Shown here one piece after another: positions 29,350 to 39,204 of a DNA stretch of 64,000 nt. The stretch's first letter is position 1, and the number at the start of each line of letters is the position of its first letter. Source of the DNA: Gilliamella sp. Choc5-1 (GTDB taxonomy: Bacteria; Pseudomonadota; Gammaproteobacteria; Enterobacterales; Orbaceae); the NCBI RefSeq assembly GCF_001690595.1, contig NZ_LZHH01000123.1, forward strand, positions 1-64,000, read 5' to 3'. The translations under genes and the position numbers were made by a program. The notes beneath the pieces are model-generated. The model was not told the DNA's origin. It ran no database searches and saw only the letters and a list, made by a program, of their open reading frames with translations.

Positions 29350-31632
29350 TTAATCAAGCAAAGTAAATGTTTGTTTGTCCTGCGTTGTCGAATCACTACC
29401 AATATACACATTAAATTTTCCTGGTTCGGCAACATATTGCATTTTATTGTTCCAGAATTTTAGCATATCATATTTAATCACAAATTTTACTTGACCCTTA
29501 GTGTGCGGTTTTAAGGTAATATTATCAAAACCAATTAACTCTTTCACTGGGCGACTAACCGACGCTGTCACATCTTGCAAATAAAGCTGGACGGTCTGCA
29601 TACCTTCTCTATTCCCTGTATTTTCAACATTAACGGTGACAATAATTTCACCATCTCGATTCATTTTAGTACTTGATAACGAAAAGTCCATCGCAAAATT
29701 GGTATAACTCAAACCAAATCCGAAGGGGAATAAAGGCTCATTAGGACTATCAAAATACGAGGTTGTATATTTGCCCATATTTTCAGTACCACGAGGACGG
29801 CCTGTATTTAAATGGCTATAATAGACGGGGATCTGCCCAACATTATAAGGGAAAGACATGGGCAATTTACCCGAAGGGTTATAGTTACCAAATAGTACAT
29901 CGGCAATGGCATTACCTCCTTCAGTTCCTAAAAACCACGTTTCAAGCATCGCATCAGCTTGAGCATATTCTTCTGATAACGTTAGCGGACGACCATTCAT
30001 TAAGACAATGATCAAAGGTTTACCTGTCTTTTTCATTGCTTTAATTAATTGTTTTTGAGTTGCTTGCAAAGATAGATCTGTTCTGCTTGATGATTCATGA
30101 GCCATACCTTCTGCTTCACCAACAAAAGCAATAACAATATCAGCTTTTTTAGCTATTTTCACCGCTTCTGCAATCATTTTATCGGCTGGTCGATTATCAA
30201 ATTTAGTTGTTTCTCCGTATAAATTTAAAAACCGATATAAATTTTCATCATCAGAAAGATTGGCACCAAATGCATAGCTAATTGATTCAGGATTTTTAAC
30301 TGCATTTTTAATACCTTCTAATGGAGTTACCGCTAAATTAGCACGCCCAGCTCCCGACCAACTCCCCAAAATATCACGTTTTGAATCAGCTAATGGACCA
30401 ATCACCGCAATTTTCTTATTTTTAGCTAGCGGTAATATCTCATTCTCATTTTTTAATAACACAATACTGCGGCGTGCCACATCACGAGCTTCTTCACGAT
30501 GTAATCGATTATCAGCAAACATTGTATCAATATCTAATTTTGGATCTAAATTACGATTAGGATCACTAAATAACCCCATATCATATTTAAGTTCAAGTAC
30601 ATGACGACAAGCTTGGTTTATTTCATCTTCTGTAATGGCACCTTCTTCGACTAATTCAGGCAAAAATTGTAAGAAATATTCATCATTCATACTTATATCA
30701 ATGCCAGCTTTAATCGCAACACGTACAGCATCTTTCGGATCACTAGCTACGCCATGATTAATAAGTTCACGAATAGCTCCATGATCACTAACAACAACAC
30801 CATCAAAATGCCACTGATTCCGTAGCACTTCGGTTAACAACCAATGATTCCCCGTTGCAGGAATACCATTAACGCTCACTAACGAAACCATCACAGCTCG
30901 ACTACCTGCATCAATTGCTGCTTTATAAGGTACAAGATATTCTTGGAACATTTTGCGTTCACTCATATCCGTACTGTTATACTCACGTCCTGCTTCAACT
31001 GCGCCATAAAGTGCAAAATGTTTTACTGATGTCACCAATGATTTTTTATCGGCAAGCGATTGCTTTTGCATCTTTTCAACAAAAATACGTCCAACTTCTG
31101 AGGTTAAATAAGGATCTTCACCAAATCCTTCAGACACGCGTCCCCATCTAGGATCACGCGTAATATCAACCATTGGAGCCCAAGTTATATTTAACCCATC
31201 CGAGGTAGCTTCGTCAGCTGATACTTCAGCAGCTTTTGCAATTGCACTACGATCCCAAGTGGATGCAATACCTAAATTAATCGGAAAGATAGTTCTATGT
31301 CCATGAATTATATCAAAACCAAAAAATAGAGGAATTTTATTGGGAGATTTTAGAGCACGTTCCTGCATTTGAGAAAGGTCAGGTTCGACAACAGTATTAA
31401 AAATGCCACCAATTTCACCTGCTTCGATTTTATCAAGTACTTTGTCTAACGTTAGATCACCACCAACACTAATTAGGCGTAATTGTCCCGCTTTTTCTTG
31501 AAGCGTCATTTTTGATAATAGATTATCAATAAAAACTTTCTTTATTTCCTTTACTTCGCTATTAGGTTCTTGTGCAAACAAATGCCCAGAAAAGATAAGA
31601 AAAAATAAATATATAGCTACTTTTTTCATCAT
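29350..31632 (-). CDS. bglX: periplasmic beta-glucosidase BglX (GH3)
   Basis: A secreted glycoside hydrolase family 3 enzyme of about 760 residues (E. coli 765). A signal peptide with AIYLFFLIFSGHLFAQ is followed by the GH3 barrel, with the nucleophile aspartate in VVVSDHGAIREL near residue 300, then the alpha/beta sandwich (LLKNENEILPLA) and a C-terminal fibronectin-III-like domain. It would release glucose from beta-glucosides or oligosaccharides in the periplasm, apt for a gut bacterium on plant material. The start is ATG 31632 (or 31629 next to it); a TTG at 31665 is less likely. Confidence 0.94.
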   Translation of the reverse strand: MMKKVAIYLFFLIFSGHLFAQEPNSEVKEIKKVFIDNLLSKMTLQEKAGQLRLISVGGDLTLDKVLDKIEAGEIGGIFNTVVEPDLSQMQERALKSPNKIPLFFGFDIIHGHRTIFPINLGIASTWDRSAIAKAAEVSADEATSDGLNITWAPMVDITRDPRWGRVSEGFGEDPYLTSEVGRIFVEKMQKQSLADKKSLVTSVKHFALYGAVEAGREYNSTDMSERKMFQEYLVPYKAAIDAGSRAVMVSLVSVNGIPATGNHWLLTEVLRNQWHFDGVVVSDHGAIRELINHGVASDPKDAVRVAIKAGIDISMNDEYFLQFLPELVEEGAITEDEINQACRHVLELKYDMGLFSDPNRNLDPKLDIDTMFADNRLHREEARDVARRSIVLLKNENEILPLAKNKKIAVIGPLADSKRDILGSWSGAGRANLAVTPLEGIKNAVKNPESISYAFGANLSDDENLYRFLNLYGETTKFDNRPADKMIAEAVKIAKKADIVIAFVGEAEGMAHESSSRTDLSLQATQKQLIKAMKKTGKPLIIVLMNGRPLTLSEEYAQADAMLETWFLGTEGGNAIADVLFGNYNPSGKLPMSFPYNVGQIPVYYSHLNTGRPRGTENMGKYTTSYFDSPNEPLFPFGFGLSYTNFAMDFSLSSTKMNRDGEIIVTVNVENTGNREGMQTVQLYLQDVTASVSRPVKELIGFDNITLKPHTKGQVKFVIKYDMLKFWNNKMQYVAEPGKFNVYIGSDSTTQDKQTFTLLD

Positions 31633-31842
31633 AATAAATATTGTTATAATTAAGAGGATAGACAAGTAGACATCATAACGTATTTACGAAAAATATCGTT
31701 TTTTATCTACTTATATTCAGGTTTAAAACATCATAATAGTTATTGCATCCCCTTATTCAAACGCTGTCTTTTCTGAAATTTTTTACAAAGTTCAAGGGAT
31801 AATATTGCCGACAATTGTTAGCAATATCAACTCAATAACACA

Positions 31843-32334
31843 TTAATCTCTAAAATTGGTAAATTGAAACGGTTGACCAAATTCGTTATTTTTAACTAAT
31901 GTCATAGTAGCTTGTAAATCATCACGTGATTTACCTGTAACTCGAACTTGTTCTCCCTGCACTTGAGCTTGTACTTTAATTTTGCTATCTTTGATCGCTT
32001 TTACAATTTTTTTAGCTAACTCTTTATCAATACCCTGCTTAAGTTTAACCGTAATGCTATAAAGCTTACCGCTGTGCTCCATTTCTTCAGGGATTTCAAG
32101 TGCACCACCATCAATACCACGTTTAGCAAGTTTATCTCGCAAAATGTCAAGTAATTGTTGTACTTGGAAATCAGATTGGCTTACTGCTTTAATCGTTTCA
32201 TTTTTTTCATTTAACTCAAACGATGCTTCAACATTTTTAAAATCCCAACGGGTGGTGAGCTCTCGAGTAGCGTTTTCAACGCCATTTTTAACTTCTGGCA
32301 TTTGGATTTCAGAAACGATATCAAAAGAAGGCAT
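31843..32334 (-). CDS. yajQ: YajQ-family nucleotide-binding protein
   Basis: A 163-residue cytoplasmic protein of the YajQ family, equal in length to E. coli YajQ. The [10 protein letters not shown] start, [13 protein letters not shown] near residue 21 and the late SRDDLQATM block are conserved. Some homologues bind cyclic di-GMP and modulate transcription; whether that holds here is unknown. GAGGA precedes the start. It lies downstream of dapD with an intervening hairpin. Confidence 0.95.
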   Translation of the reverse strand: MPSFDIVSEIQMPEVKNGVENATRELTTRWDFKNVEASFELNEKNETIKAVSQSDFQVQQLLDILRDKLAKRGIDGGALEIPEEMEHSGKLYSITVKLKQGIDKELAKKIVKAIKDSKIKVQAQVQGEQVRVTGKSRDDLQATMTLVKNNEFGQPFQFTNFRD

Positions 32335-32389
32335 AAATTCTCCTCTTCTTCTAATGGTTATAACTTAATGGTTATAAAATAAAGTTATG

Positions 32390-32413
32390 ACCGCCTAAAA
32401 GTTAGGCGGTTTT
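32390..32413 (-). terminator. hairpin between dapD and yajQ
   Basis: A perfect 9-bp stem (ACCGCCTAA / TTAGGCGGT) with a 3-base loop. The T run is on the plus side; on the dapD strand the tail is only weakly T-rich, so termination of dapD is likely but not certain. Confidence 0.5.
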
Positions 32414-32429
32414 AAAAGCAAATGTAAAA

Positions 32430-33254
32430 TTAATCAATCGTACGTAGTAATTCGTTGATACCTACTTTACCTAATGTTTTAGCATCCACTTTTTTCACAA
32501 TAACTGCGCAATAAAGGCTATATTTACCATCTTTCGTTGGTAAGTTACCGGAAACCACTACAGAGCCTGCAGGCACACGTCCATAGTGAACTTCGCCCGT
32601 TGCACGGTCGTAAATTTTAGTACTTTGACCAATAAACACACCCATTGAAATTACGCTGCCTTCTTCGACAATTACACCTTCAACAATTTCACTGCGTGCG
32701 CCAATAAAACAGTTATCTTCAATAATTGTTGGGTTAGCTTGTAACGGCTCTAAAACACCACCAATTCCAACACCACCTGACAGGTGAACATTTTTACCAA
32801 TTTGCGCACAAGAACCAACAGTTACCCATGTATCAACCATAGTACCTTCATCAACATAAGCACCAATATTAACATAAGATGGCATTAATACGGTATTACG
32901 AGCAACATAAGCCCCTTTACGTGCAATAGCAGATGGAACAACACGGAAGCCTTCTTGTTGGAATCTTGCTTCATCATATTCAGCAAATTTTAATGGCACT
33001 TTGTCATAATAGTTAGTTGGACCGCCATCAATCAGTTGGTTTTCGTTAATACGGAAAGAGAGCAAAACAGCTTTTTTTAACCATTGATGAGTTACCCAAT
33101 CACCATTGATTTTTTCTGCGACACGCATTTTACCACTGTCTAATAAAGCAATGCATTGGTTAATCGCATCACGTGTAACTGTATCAACATTTGACGGTGT
33201 AATTTCAGCACGACGTTCAAATGCTGATTCAATAATAGTTTGTAATTGTTGCAT
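32430..33254 (-). CDS. dapD: tetrahydrodipicolinate N-succinyltransferase
   Basis: A 274-residue enzyme (same as E. coli) that succinylates tetrahydrodipicolinate in the lysine and diaminopimelate pathway. The C-terminal two thirds is a left-handed beta helix of hexapeptide repeats ([19 protein letters not shown], then [15 protein letters not shown]). [18 protein letters not shown] near residue 77 is diagnostic. AAGG precedes the ATG. It provides peptidoglycan diaminopimelate. Confidence 0.97.
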   Translation of the reverse strand: MQQLQTIIESAFERRAEITPSNVDTVTRDAINQCIALLDSGKMRVAEKINGDWVTHQWLKKAVLLSFRINENQLIDGGPTNYYDKVPLKFAEYDEARFQQEGFRVVPSAIARKGAYVARNTVLMPSYVNIGAYVDEGTMVDTWVTVGSCAQIGKNVHLSGGVGIGGVLEPLQANPTIIEDNCFIGARSEIVEGVIVEEGSVISMGVFIGQSTKIYDRATGEVHYGRVPAGSVVVSGNLPTKDGKYSLYCAVIVKKVDAKTLGKVGINELLRTID

Positions 33255-33509
33255 CTCAAGTTTCCTTTAATTTATAGCCCGTTAGCAAATAATAAATAAA
33301 TGAGTAAACAGTATAATATAATCTTTCCTGCTTTTTAAGTGCTTTAATCAGATAGTCAAGAACAATATAAAACCAATCGAAAACAATCAAAATGCTAGTA
33401 GATGAAATGCAAATAATGGCAAAGCGACATAAAAGCAAAAAAGCAAATAAAATCAATAGTAACCAGCAAGCATAGTGCAGTTATTAAGTAATTTGTTGTA
33501 AAACTAGGT

Positions 33510-33690
33510 TATTTGCATTTGATGATTAAAATAATCTTCTAGAAACACATAAGGCGTTTTATCTAAAATCGCTTTGCATTGATATGCTTATTATACTTTC
33601 TGTTTTTCTATTTGTTTATGGACAGAGGCTTGGTAAATTTTTGATTGATATGATAGTTGTCACTCATTTTATTTAAACAAAGACAAACAA
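33510..33690 (-). pseudogene. degenerate DDE transposase C-terminus (IS3/IS481-like)
   Basis: On the minus strand KTPYVFLEDYFNHQM is readable near 33520-33565, the typical end of an rve-type integrase, with frameshifts upstream. The stretch further 5' (YHINQK region near 33635) aligns at DNA level with the related relic at 52385-52640. Both are followed on the plus strand by a copy of the dispersed element. No intact frame survives. The rest of the dapD-ppdA gap (33255-33930) shows no other gene. Confidence 0.6.
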
Positions 33691-33698
33691 CTCAATTC

Positions 33699-33740
33699 TT
33701 GTCAAAAAGTTTCAGGAAAGCATAGTGTTTAAGTAAAAAA
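33699..33740 (-). repeat. dispersed ~40-bp element beside a transposase relic
   Basis: TTGTCAAAAAGTTTCAGG followed by GTGTTTAAGTAAAAA, same orientation as 6502 and 52647. It lies at the 5' side of the minus-strand transposase relic, as does the copy at 52647, suggesting it is that element's end. Confidence 0.7.
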
Positions 33741-33930
33741 TTAAAAAAAAATCAGTGATAAATGTAAGAAACACCTACAACTAATTACTTTTATTGAAAT
33801 AGAAAATAAAACATTTTCGAAAAAAACATAATTTATTTGGATGATGCCTCACAAATTTAGTATGTCAAATAAGCTGTTGTTGTATTCAAATATACACTAC
33901 TTACATTGTGATATTTACAAAGATAATCTT

Positions 33931-34407
33931 ATGCAAGATTTAGGATTTTCATTACTGGAGTTGTTAATAACTGTCTGTATTAGTGCCATTTTAGCTGCTA
34001 TTGGTATTGAATATTGGAAAGAACAGCAACTTCAAAACGAGTTAGCATCTACAACTAAGCAACTCGCTTATTTTATATATGAAGTTCAAATAAAAGCTTC
34101 AACTAAAAATGAAAATTATATTATTCATCAATTTACATCACCATGGTGCATTGCAATTACTCGCGATGAAAAACCTGCCTCATGCAGCGAGGGAGTGCTT
34201 TATTTCATGAAACCAGATAATTCTGTTGAAATTAGTGAACTATCAAACAATAAAGATGCCTTAATTTTAGGACGCCGTAACTTAGCACAAACAATGTCTT
34301 TTCAATTAAGAAATAAAATAGGCACCAGTAGGGTTTTTGTTTCTTTGCTTGGGCGTATCCGTTTTTGTGCAGAAAGCAGCTACATAGCTGGATTACCACC
34401 ATGTTAA
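33931..34407 (+). CDS. ppdA: minor prepilin PpdA (GspH/PulH-like)
   Basis: A type IV prepilin of about 158 residues. From ATG 33931 the leader is MQDLG, cut before Phe in GFSLLELLITV, with Glu at +5 and a hydrophobic helix. The C-terminal SLLGRIRFC and two late cysteines match E. coli PpdA. An upstream ATG at 33841 would give an unusually long 35-residue leader. It starts a four-gene overlapping set ppdA-ppdB-ygdB-ppdC and overlaps ppdB by 7 bp (ATGTTAA). Such minor pilins prime pilus or pseudopilus assembly. Confidence 0.88.
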   Translation: MQDLGFSLLELLITVCISAILAAIGIEYWKEQQLQNELASTTKQLAYFIYEVQIKASTKNENYIIHQFTSPWCIAITRDEKPASCSEGVLYFMKPDNSVEISELSNNKDALILGRRNLAQTMSFQLRNKIGTSRVFVSLLGRIRFCAESSYIAGLPPC

Positions 34408-34964
34408 AAACAGCTGGATTCTCCTTATTTGAAATGCTTATTAGCATCATATTATCTAGCCTTATTATTATGGGAATGACATCTTTTTACATTCAACTAC
34501 AAACCAACAACACGCAATATTACCAAAAAACACGCTTAAAACAGGCTATAGACCTTGGGTTAGCAGGCATGAAAAAGGATATTAAGCGAGCAGGTTTTAT
34601 TGCTAATGTTCCTAAAAAAATGACAACTAAGGCCATTGAAATTAATGAAAAGATGAAATGTATTATCCTCCGATATGACAGCGAAATTCGCAATTCTTGG
34701 GTGTGGAACGAATTAAATCCTACAAAGTCAGATGTCTTTACCTATCGTTATAAAGGAAACAACATAGCTTATAGAACAGGATCACTAAATTGTTTAGAAA
34801 ACAAGTGGGAAAACTTATTTGATCCAAATGAAATCAAAATTATCTCCTTTCAAATAAAACAACTTCACGATGTGATTGAGCTATCAATTACGGCAGAGCT
34901 AAGAAAAAATAAGCAAATTAAATATCACACAACTGAAATTATCAAAAATGAAAATCGATTTTAA
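34401..34964 (+). CDS. ppdB: minor prepilin PpdB (GspJ/PilW-like)
   Basis: A prepilin of 187 residues with the leader MLKTAG cut before FSLFEMLISIILSS (Glu at +5). The body contains MKKDIKRAGFIAN, a typical PilW/GspJ block, and two cysteines. The ATG at 34401 overlaps the ppdA stop, and the gene overlaps ygdB by 17 bp. It corresponds in order and type to E. coli ppdB. Confidence 0.88.
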   Translation: MLKTAGFSLFEMLISIILSSLIIMGMTSFYIQLQTNNTQYYQKTRLKQAIDLGLAGMKKDIKRAGFIANVPKKMTTKAIEINEKMKCIILRYDSEIRNSWVWNELNPTKSDVFTYRYKGNNIAYRTGSLNCLENKWENLFDPNEIKIISFQIKQLHDVIELSITAELRKNKQIKYHTTEIIKNENRF

Positions 34965-35388
34965 ATTAAATCCCGTTTCGTCTGGATTTAGCACAATTAT
35001 GATGATGATCATTTTGATGGTTGTGGGGTTAGTGTTATTAATTGGTTTCAATTTACTTATTTGCTCCTGGCAAAAAGCCACTTTAATGGAAAACCAATAC
35101 TATCGGCAATTTAATCAAGCTAATTCGTCGTTAACTTGGGCAACAACCCAAAATTGGCAAGCACCTAAAGCCAATTGGCATTGCATGACTGAACCAACAT
35201 ACCAATTAAAAGCCTGCATAAAACTTTCTTTATTAAAAGTTGATAATTATGTATTAGTCCGAGGCGAAGCCCAAGGTGAAGACTTCTTTTTATATACACT
35301 CGCACATTTTGATAATAATCGATTGATTGTTGAAAAAGGTCATTGGCTCGATTATTGTCCTGAAAAAAAGGCTATTTTTTGTGAATAA
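34948..35388 (+). CDS. ygdB: YgdB-like DUF2509 minor pilin
   Basis: A 146-residue protein with a SSGFSTIMMMIILM N-terminal helix. It lacks the glutamate at +5, as do PilX/GspK-type proteins and E. coli YgdB. The C-terminal WLDYCPEKKAIFC matches the YgdB ending (DFCPLKERALC). It overlaps both neighbours: 17 bp with ppdB and 8 bp with ppdC. GspK-type pilins form the pilus tip. Confidence 0.83.
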   Translation: MKIDFKLNPVSSGFSTIMMMIILMVVGLVLLIGFNLLICSWQKATLMENQYYRQFNQANSSLTWATTQNWQAPKANWHCMTEPTYQLKACIKLSLLKVDNYVLVRGEAQGEDFFLYTLAHFDNNRLIVEKGHWLDYCPEKKAIFCE

Positions 35389-35710
35389 TAAAAATTTTGC
35401 TGGCTTTAGCTTGATTGAAGTCATGATAACAACACTACTATTTTCAATTATTATGCTAGGTTTTATTAATTACCAACAAGCATTACTTAATAAACATCGC
35501 TACTTTGCCAACAACCTTCGTGCCAATAAAATTGCATTTCAGCTACTTGACAGCTACCCCTATACTAACCAGCAAATTATCCCTTCTGGTTGGCAATATA
35601 AGATCACAAGTAAAATCTATAATACCGAGTGTAAAATGGTGGAAATAACAGTTAGCACGCCTAACAAACAAATCATCAAACAACAACGTTTTTTTTGCGA
35701 TTTACATTGA
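35381..35710 (+). CDS. ppdC: minor prepilin PpdC (GspI-like)
   Basis: A prepilin of 109 residues starting at GTG 35381, overlapping the ygdB stop by 8 bp. The leader VNNKNFAG is cut before FSLIEVMITTLLFS (Glu at +5). The length fits E. coli PpdC (107). In E. coli recC follows; here a convergent esterase gene follows. The matching secretin, ATPase and prepilin peptidase genes are not in the window. Confidence 0.85.
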   Translation: MNNKNFAGFSLIEVMITTLLFSIIMLGFINYQQALLNKHRYFANNLRANKIAFQLLDSYPYTNQQIIPSGWQYKITSKIYNTECKMVEITVSTPNKQIIKQQRFFCDLH

Positions 35711-35731
35711 TATTTACCGATTAAATTTCTT

Positions 35732-36481
35732 TCAGTCACCTAACCAGTTATGTAGAAGTTGTAAAACCTGTTGCGTTTTTTCGGCATGAACATTGTGCCC
35801 TACCCCTTCAACCACTTCTATTTTTGCATTAGGGAACTGGTCAAAAATAGCTTGGTAAGTATCATCAGTAATATAAGTTGAATTACCGCCTCGTATAAAT
35901 AACGTTGGTTTTGACCAAGGCGAAATTGTTTGCCAATCGCAAATATGCCCATATTGCTCATTAATAGCTTGAATGTTAAATAACCAACGCTCATTTTTAA
36001 ACGATTTTAATAAAAAAAGTATGATTGCATCACTAATACCAGCTTGTTTCATTAAATTCATAATCTGTTTTTTATCGGTAATATGGTTGGTAAGGCAATA
36101 AGTTAATACTCTTAGAATAATCGCATTAGATGAACTGTGATATTTTATCGGTGCAATATCAATTGCTACTATTTTTTCAATAGTATCAGGAAGCAGTTGT
36201 GATAATTGCAAAGCAACCTTTCCGCCCATAGAATGACCAATTAGAATTATCTCTTTTAACTTTAAATCATGACAAAGTTCGGCTACGTCTTCAGCCATCA
36301 TTTGATAGTCCATTTTATCAGACCAAGGCGAATGTCCATGATTACGCAGATCAACTTGCACAGTTTGATAATACTGCACAAAATCCTTCGCTAGCATATT
36401 TAAATTATCTAAACTCCCAAATACCCCATGTAAAAATACTATCGGCTGTCCATCACCCTGTAATTTATAGTTTAATTTCAT
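35732..36481 (-). CDS. ybfF: alpha/beta-hydrolase esterase YbfF
   Basis: A 249-residue alpha/beta-hydrolase. The oxyanion region is VFLHGVFGSLDN, the nucleophile elbow LIGHSMGGKVAL near residue 100, an acid in the IDIAP/YITDD region and the catalytic histidine in GVGHNVHAEK near residue 227. E. coli YbfF (254) hydrolyses palmitoyl-CoA and malonyl-CoA esters; the same substrates are possible. It is convergent with ppdC and divergent from rnb. Confidence 0.9.
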   Translation of the reverse strand: MKLNYKLQGDGQPIVFLHGVFGSLDNLNMLAKDFVQYYQTVQVDLRNHGHSPWSDKMDYQMMAEDVAELCHDLKLKEIILIGHSMGGKVALQLSQLLPDTIEKIVAIDIAPIKYHSSSNAIILRVLTYCLTNHITDKKQIMNLMKQAGISDAIILFLLKSFKNERWLFNIQAINEQYGHICDWQTISPWSKPTLFIRGGNSTYITDDTYQAIFDQFPNAKIEVVEGVGHNVHAEKTQQVLQLLHNWLGD

Positions 36482-36617
36482 ACTTTAATTCGACCAATTA
36501 TTTTAAGTGGCATTATTATACGTCTATTTTCAATACCATCACCGATTAATTCAATAACCACAATTTGCATAAATATGATAGAATTTAATACCAACTTTTT
36601 AACTAGTGTTAGGCCAT

Positions 36618-38555
36618 ATGTTTCAAAATAACCCTCTACTCGCACAATTAAAACAAGAACTCCATGAGCAAACACCACGCGTTGAAGGCACTATTAGAGC
36701 TCATGAAAAAGGATTTGGTTTTTTAGATGTTGATAATAAAAAAAGTTATTTCATCCCTATTGCTAAAATGAAAAAAGTTTGCAATGGTGATAAGGTCTCG
36801 GGGACAGTAATAAGTAATAATGATAAAGAGTCTTTTGAACCTGAATTATTAATTGAAAGTGCATTGCAAAAATTTATTGGCAAAATAGGCTTTCAAGATC
36901 GTGCAATGGTTATTTATCCTGAAAATATGTCAACTAATCTAGCCATTCGTTGCAAAATAAACAAGCAAGTTAGCGAAAAACTAAAAGAAGGCGATTGGGT
37001 TGTGGCAACGCTTGTTTCTCACCCTTTGCAAGAAGAACAGAATCAATTTCTTGCCGAAATTGTTCGTTTTGTTGCAGAAAGCAATTCTCCTTACCAACTT
37101 TGGCTAAAAACATTAGCGCGCTACGATTTAGAAACTCACGCCCCACAGTTCGCTTCATTATCAATTAACGATACTGAACTTGATAACCGTCAAGATTTAA
37201 CCGATGTTAACTTTTTCACCATCGATAGCGAAGATACAGAAGATATGGATGATGCAATTGCAATTTCTAAAGGTGAACGAGGAGATTATCAATTGATGGT
37301 CGCCATTGCTGATCCCACTGCTTATGTATTGCAAAATAGCGAACTTGATCATATTGCTAAAATTAGAAATTTTACCACTTATTTGCCTGATTTTAATATC
37401 CCTATGCTACCCAAAGAGCTTGCAAATAATTTATGTTCATTAAAAGCAAATCAAAAACGTCCAGCAATGATATGTAAAATGAGTATTGACGAAGCCGGTA
37501 ATATTATTGGCGATGATATCACTTTTATGCCAACTTGGATTGAATCAAAAGCTAAACTAACCTATAACAATGTTTCTAATTTTTTAGAAAATAATGGAGA
37601 TTTAGAAACTAACAATCCAATTATTAAACAGCAACTTAAACATTTAGCTGACTTAGCAAAAATTCGTATGACATGGCGGCAAAATCATGCTTTAGTTTTT
37701 AAAGATAATGGAGATTATCGTTTTGAACTTGATGAAAATCGCCAAGTTAAATCAATAATTAAAGAGTCTCGTCGGATTGCAAATCAAATAGTAGAAGAAG
37801 TCATGGTTTTAGCTAACCAAGCTTTAACATTGCAATTAAAAAATAAAATTGGTTTTGGAATTTTTAATATTCATTCAGGTTTTGATAATAAATATATTGA
37901 ACAAGTAGTGACTTTTTTAAATGATAACGGAATCACTGAATTTGATAAAGAATCATTATTATCTTTTGATGGTTACGTAAAGTTGCGTCGTATAATCGAC
38001 AATACTCCATTTTTGTCAACAAAGCTTCGCAAATTCCAAAGCCCTGCTGATTTCTCAACTGAACCTAAACCACATTTTGGTTTGGGATTTGATGCCTATG
38101 CAACATGGACTTCACCAATACGTAAATATGGTGATATGGTCAACCATCGATTAATCAAGGCATTTATCCGATCACAAGAATTAATCGCACCAGATAAAGA
38201 TCAATTAAAAAACATGAATGAAAGACGCAAAACATTACGCTATGCAGAACGTGATATGGCAGAAAATCTTTATGCTCAATACTTGTCAAATAAGGTTGGT
38301 GAAAGTTTTTCTGCTGAAATTATAGATATCAATCGTGGTGGGGTTCGAGTTCGTTTATGTGATATAGGCGCTTTTGCATTTGTGCCACTTTCAATGATTC
38401 ATTCTGTCAAGGAAGAAATTATCTCGTTACCTGAGGAAGGAATCATCAAAATTAAAGATGAGGTTTGCTACAAACTTGCTGATACTATCTCTGTTATTAT
38501 TCACCAGGTTAAAAGCGAAAATCAATCAATTATTACAAAGTTAGCCAACAATTAA
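36618..38555 (+). CDS. rnb: exoribonuclease II
   Basis: A 645-residue processive 3'-5' RNase (E. coli 644). Two N-terminal cold-shock domains (KGFGFLDVDNKKSYFIP near residue 33) precede the RNB catalytic domain with DSEDTEDMDDAI near residue 201 and a C-terminal S1 domain (GGVRVRLCDIGAFAFVP). The ATG at 36618 gives MFQNNPLLAQLKQ, matching E. coli; a GTG at 36606 is in frame. A strong terminator follows. It is one of two RNase II-family genes here, with rnr at 60743. Confidence 0.96.
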   Translation: MFQNNPLLAQLKQELHEQTPRVEGTIRAHEKGFGFLDVDNKKSYFIPIAKMKKVCNGDKVSGTVISNNDKESFEPELLIESALQKFIGKIGFQDRAMVIYPENMSTNLAIRCKINKQVSEKLKEGDWVVATLVSHPLQEEQNQFLAEIVRFVAESNSPYQLWLKTLARYDLETHAPQFASLSINDTELDNRQDLTDVNFFTIDSEDTEDMDDAIAISKGERGDYQLMVAIADPTAYVLQNSELDHIAKIRNFTTYLPDFNIPMLPKELANNLCSLKANQKRPAMICKMSIDEAGNIIGDDITFMPTWIESKAKLTYNNVSNFLENNGDLETNNPIIKQQLKHLADLAKIRMTWRQNHALVFKDNGDYRFELDENRQVKSIIKESRRIANQIVEEVMVLANQALTLQLKNKIGFGIFNIHSGFDNKYIEQVVTFLNDNGITEFDKESLLSFDGYVKLRRIIDNTPFLSTKLRKFQSPADFSTEPKPHFGLGFDAYATWTSPIRKYGDMVNHRLIKAFIRSQELIAPDKDQLKNMNERRKTLRYAERDMAENLYAQYLSNKVGESFSAEIIDINRGGVRVRLCDIGAFAFVPLSMIHSVKEEIISLPEEGIIKIKDEVCYKLADTISVIIHQVKSENQSIITKLANN

Positions 38556-38601
38556 AAAATAAAAGAAGGATTATTTTGCTCGAATGTACGGCTTTTTGCT
38601 G

Positions 38602-38639
38602 TTATTTTTACCCCTGATGCAAATCAGGGGTAAAAATAA
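38602..38639. terminator. bidirectional-type terminator of rnb
   Basis: A perfect 17-bp stem (TTATTTTTACCCCTGAT and its complement) with a GCAA loop, 46 bp after the rnb stop; the A/T ends of the stem supply the U tract. Confidence 0.85.
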
Positions 38640-38762
38640 TTAAGACTTTATTGCATTTTTAATATCAAACCTCTTTTTCTTATTAAAAATATCTGTTATC
38701 TTTCGGAGCTCTAGAAATAATGAATTAATCATTAAAATGAACAATAATTCAGGGAGGCTATA

Positions 38763-39002
38763 ATGTCAATTCATGGACACGAAGTATTGCATATGATGAG
38801 TGGAAACAATTATACCGAATCTTCTTTACTTGATGCTATCAAAAGCAAGTTTGGAGAAGATGCCATATTTCATACTTGTTCAAAATCCAACATGAATGCC
38901 GAGCAACTGATCGCTTTTTTAAAAGCAAAGGGGAAATTTAAACCCTCAGTTGATCATGAAACTAAATTTACGGTCGATAATAAAAAAATATGCAAACATT
39001 AG
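38763..39002 (+). CDS. yecH: YecH-family metal-binding protein (DUF2492)
   Basis: A 79-residue cytoplasmic protein closely matching E. coli YecH (79). Conserved putative metal ligands are in SIHGHEVL near residue 4, FHTCSKSNM near residue 37 and the terminal KICKH. GGGAGG lies just before the ATG. Function is unknown beyond probable metal binding. It stands alone, with 200 bp of AT-rich sequence after it that shows no gene. Confidence 0.9.
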   Translation: MSIHGHEVLHMMSGNNYTESSLLDAIKSKFGEDAIFHTCSKSNMNAEQLIAFLKAKGKFKPSVDHETKFTVDNKKICKH

Positions 39003-39204
39003 AAAAAATTGACCGTATATAAAGTACAATTTTTATAAATTTAATTTAATCTGCTAGTGTTTTTTAAATTAATAAGAGTATATAATTTCGCGCTACAGCA
39101 ATAATCGTTATAAGTGGCTGTTGTTACTAATAACGTGACTAAATTAGTGGCAAAGTTGCTCGCTTTAAAATTAACCTAAAGAATATGCTCATGGAATTTG
39201 ATAA

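Noticed and set aside
33256-33456. 66-codon minus-strand frame upstream of dapD
   Set aside because: Very hydrophobic low-complexity AT-rich translation, no ribosome site, placed where the dapD promoter should be.
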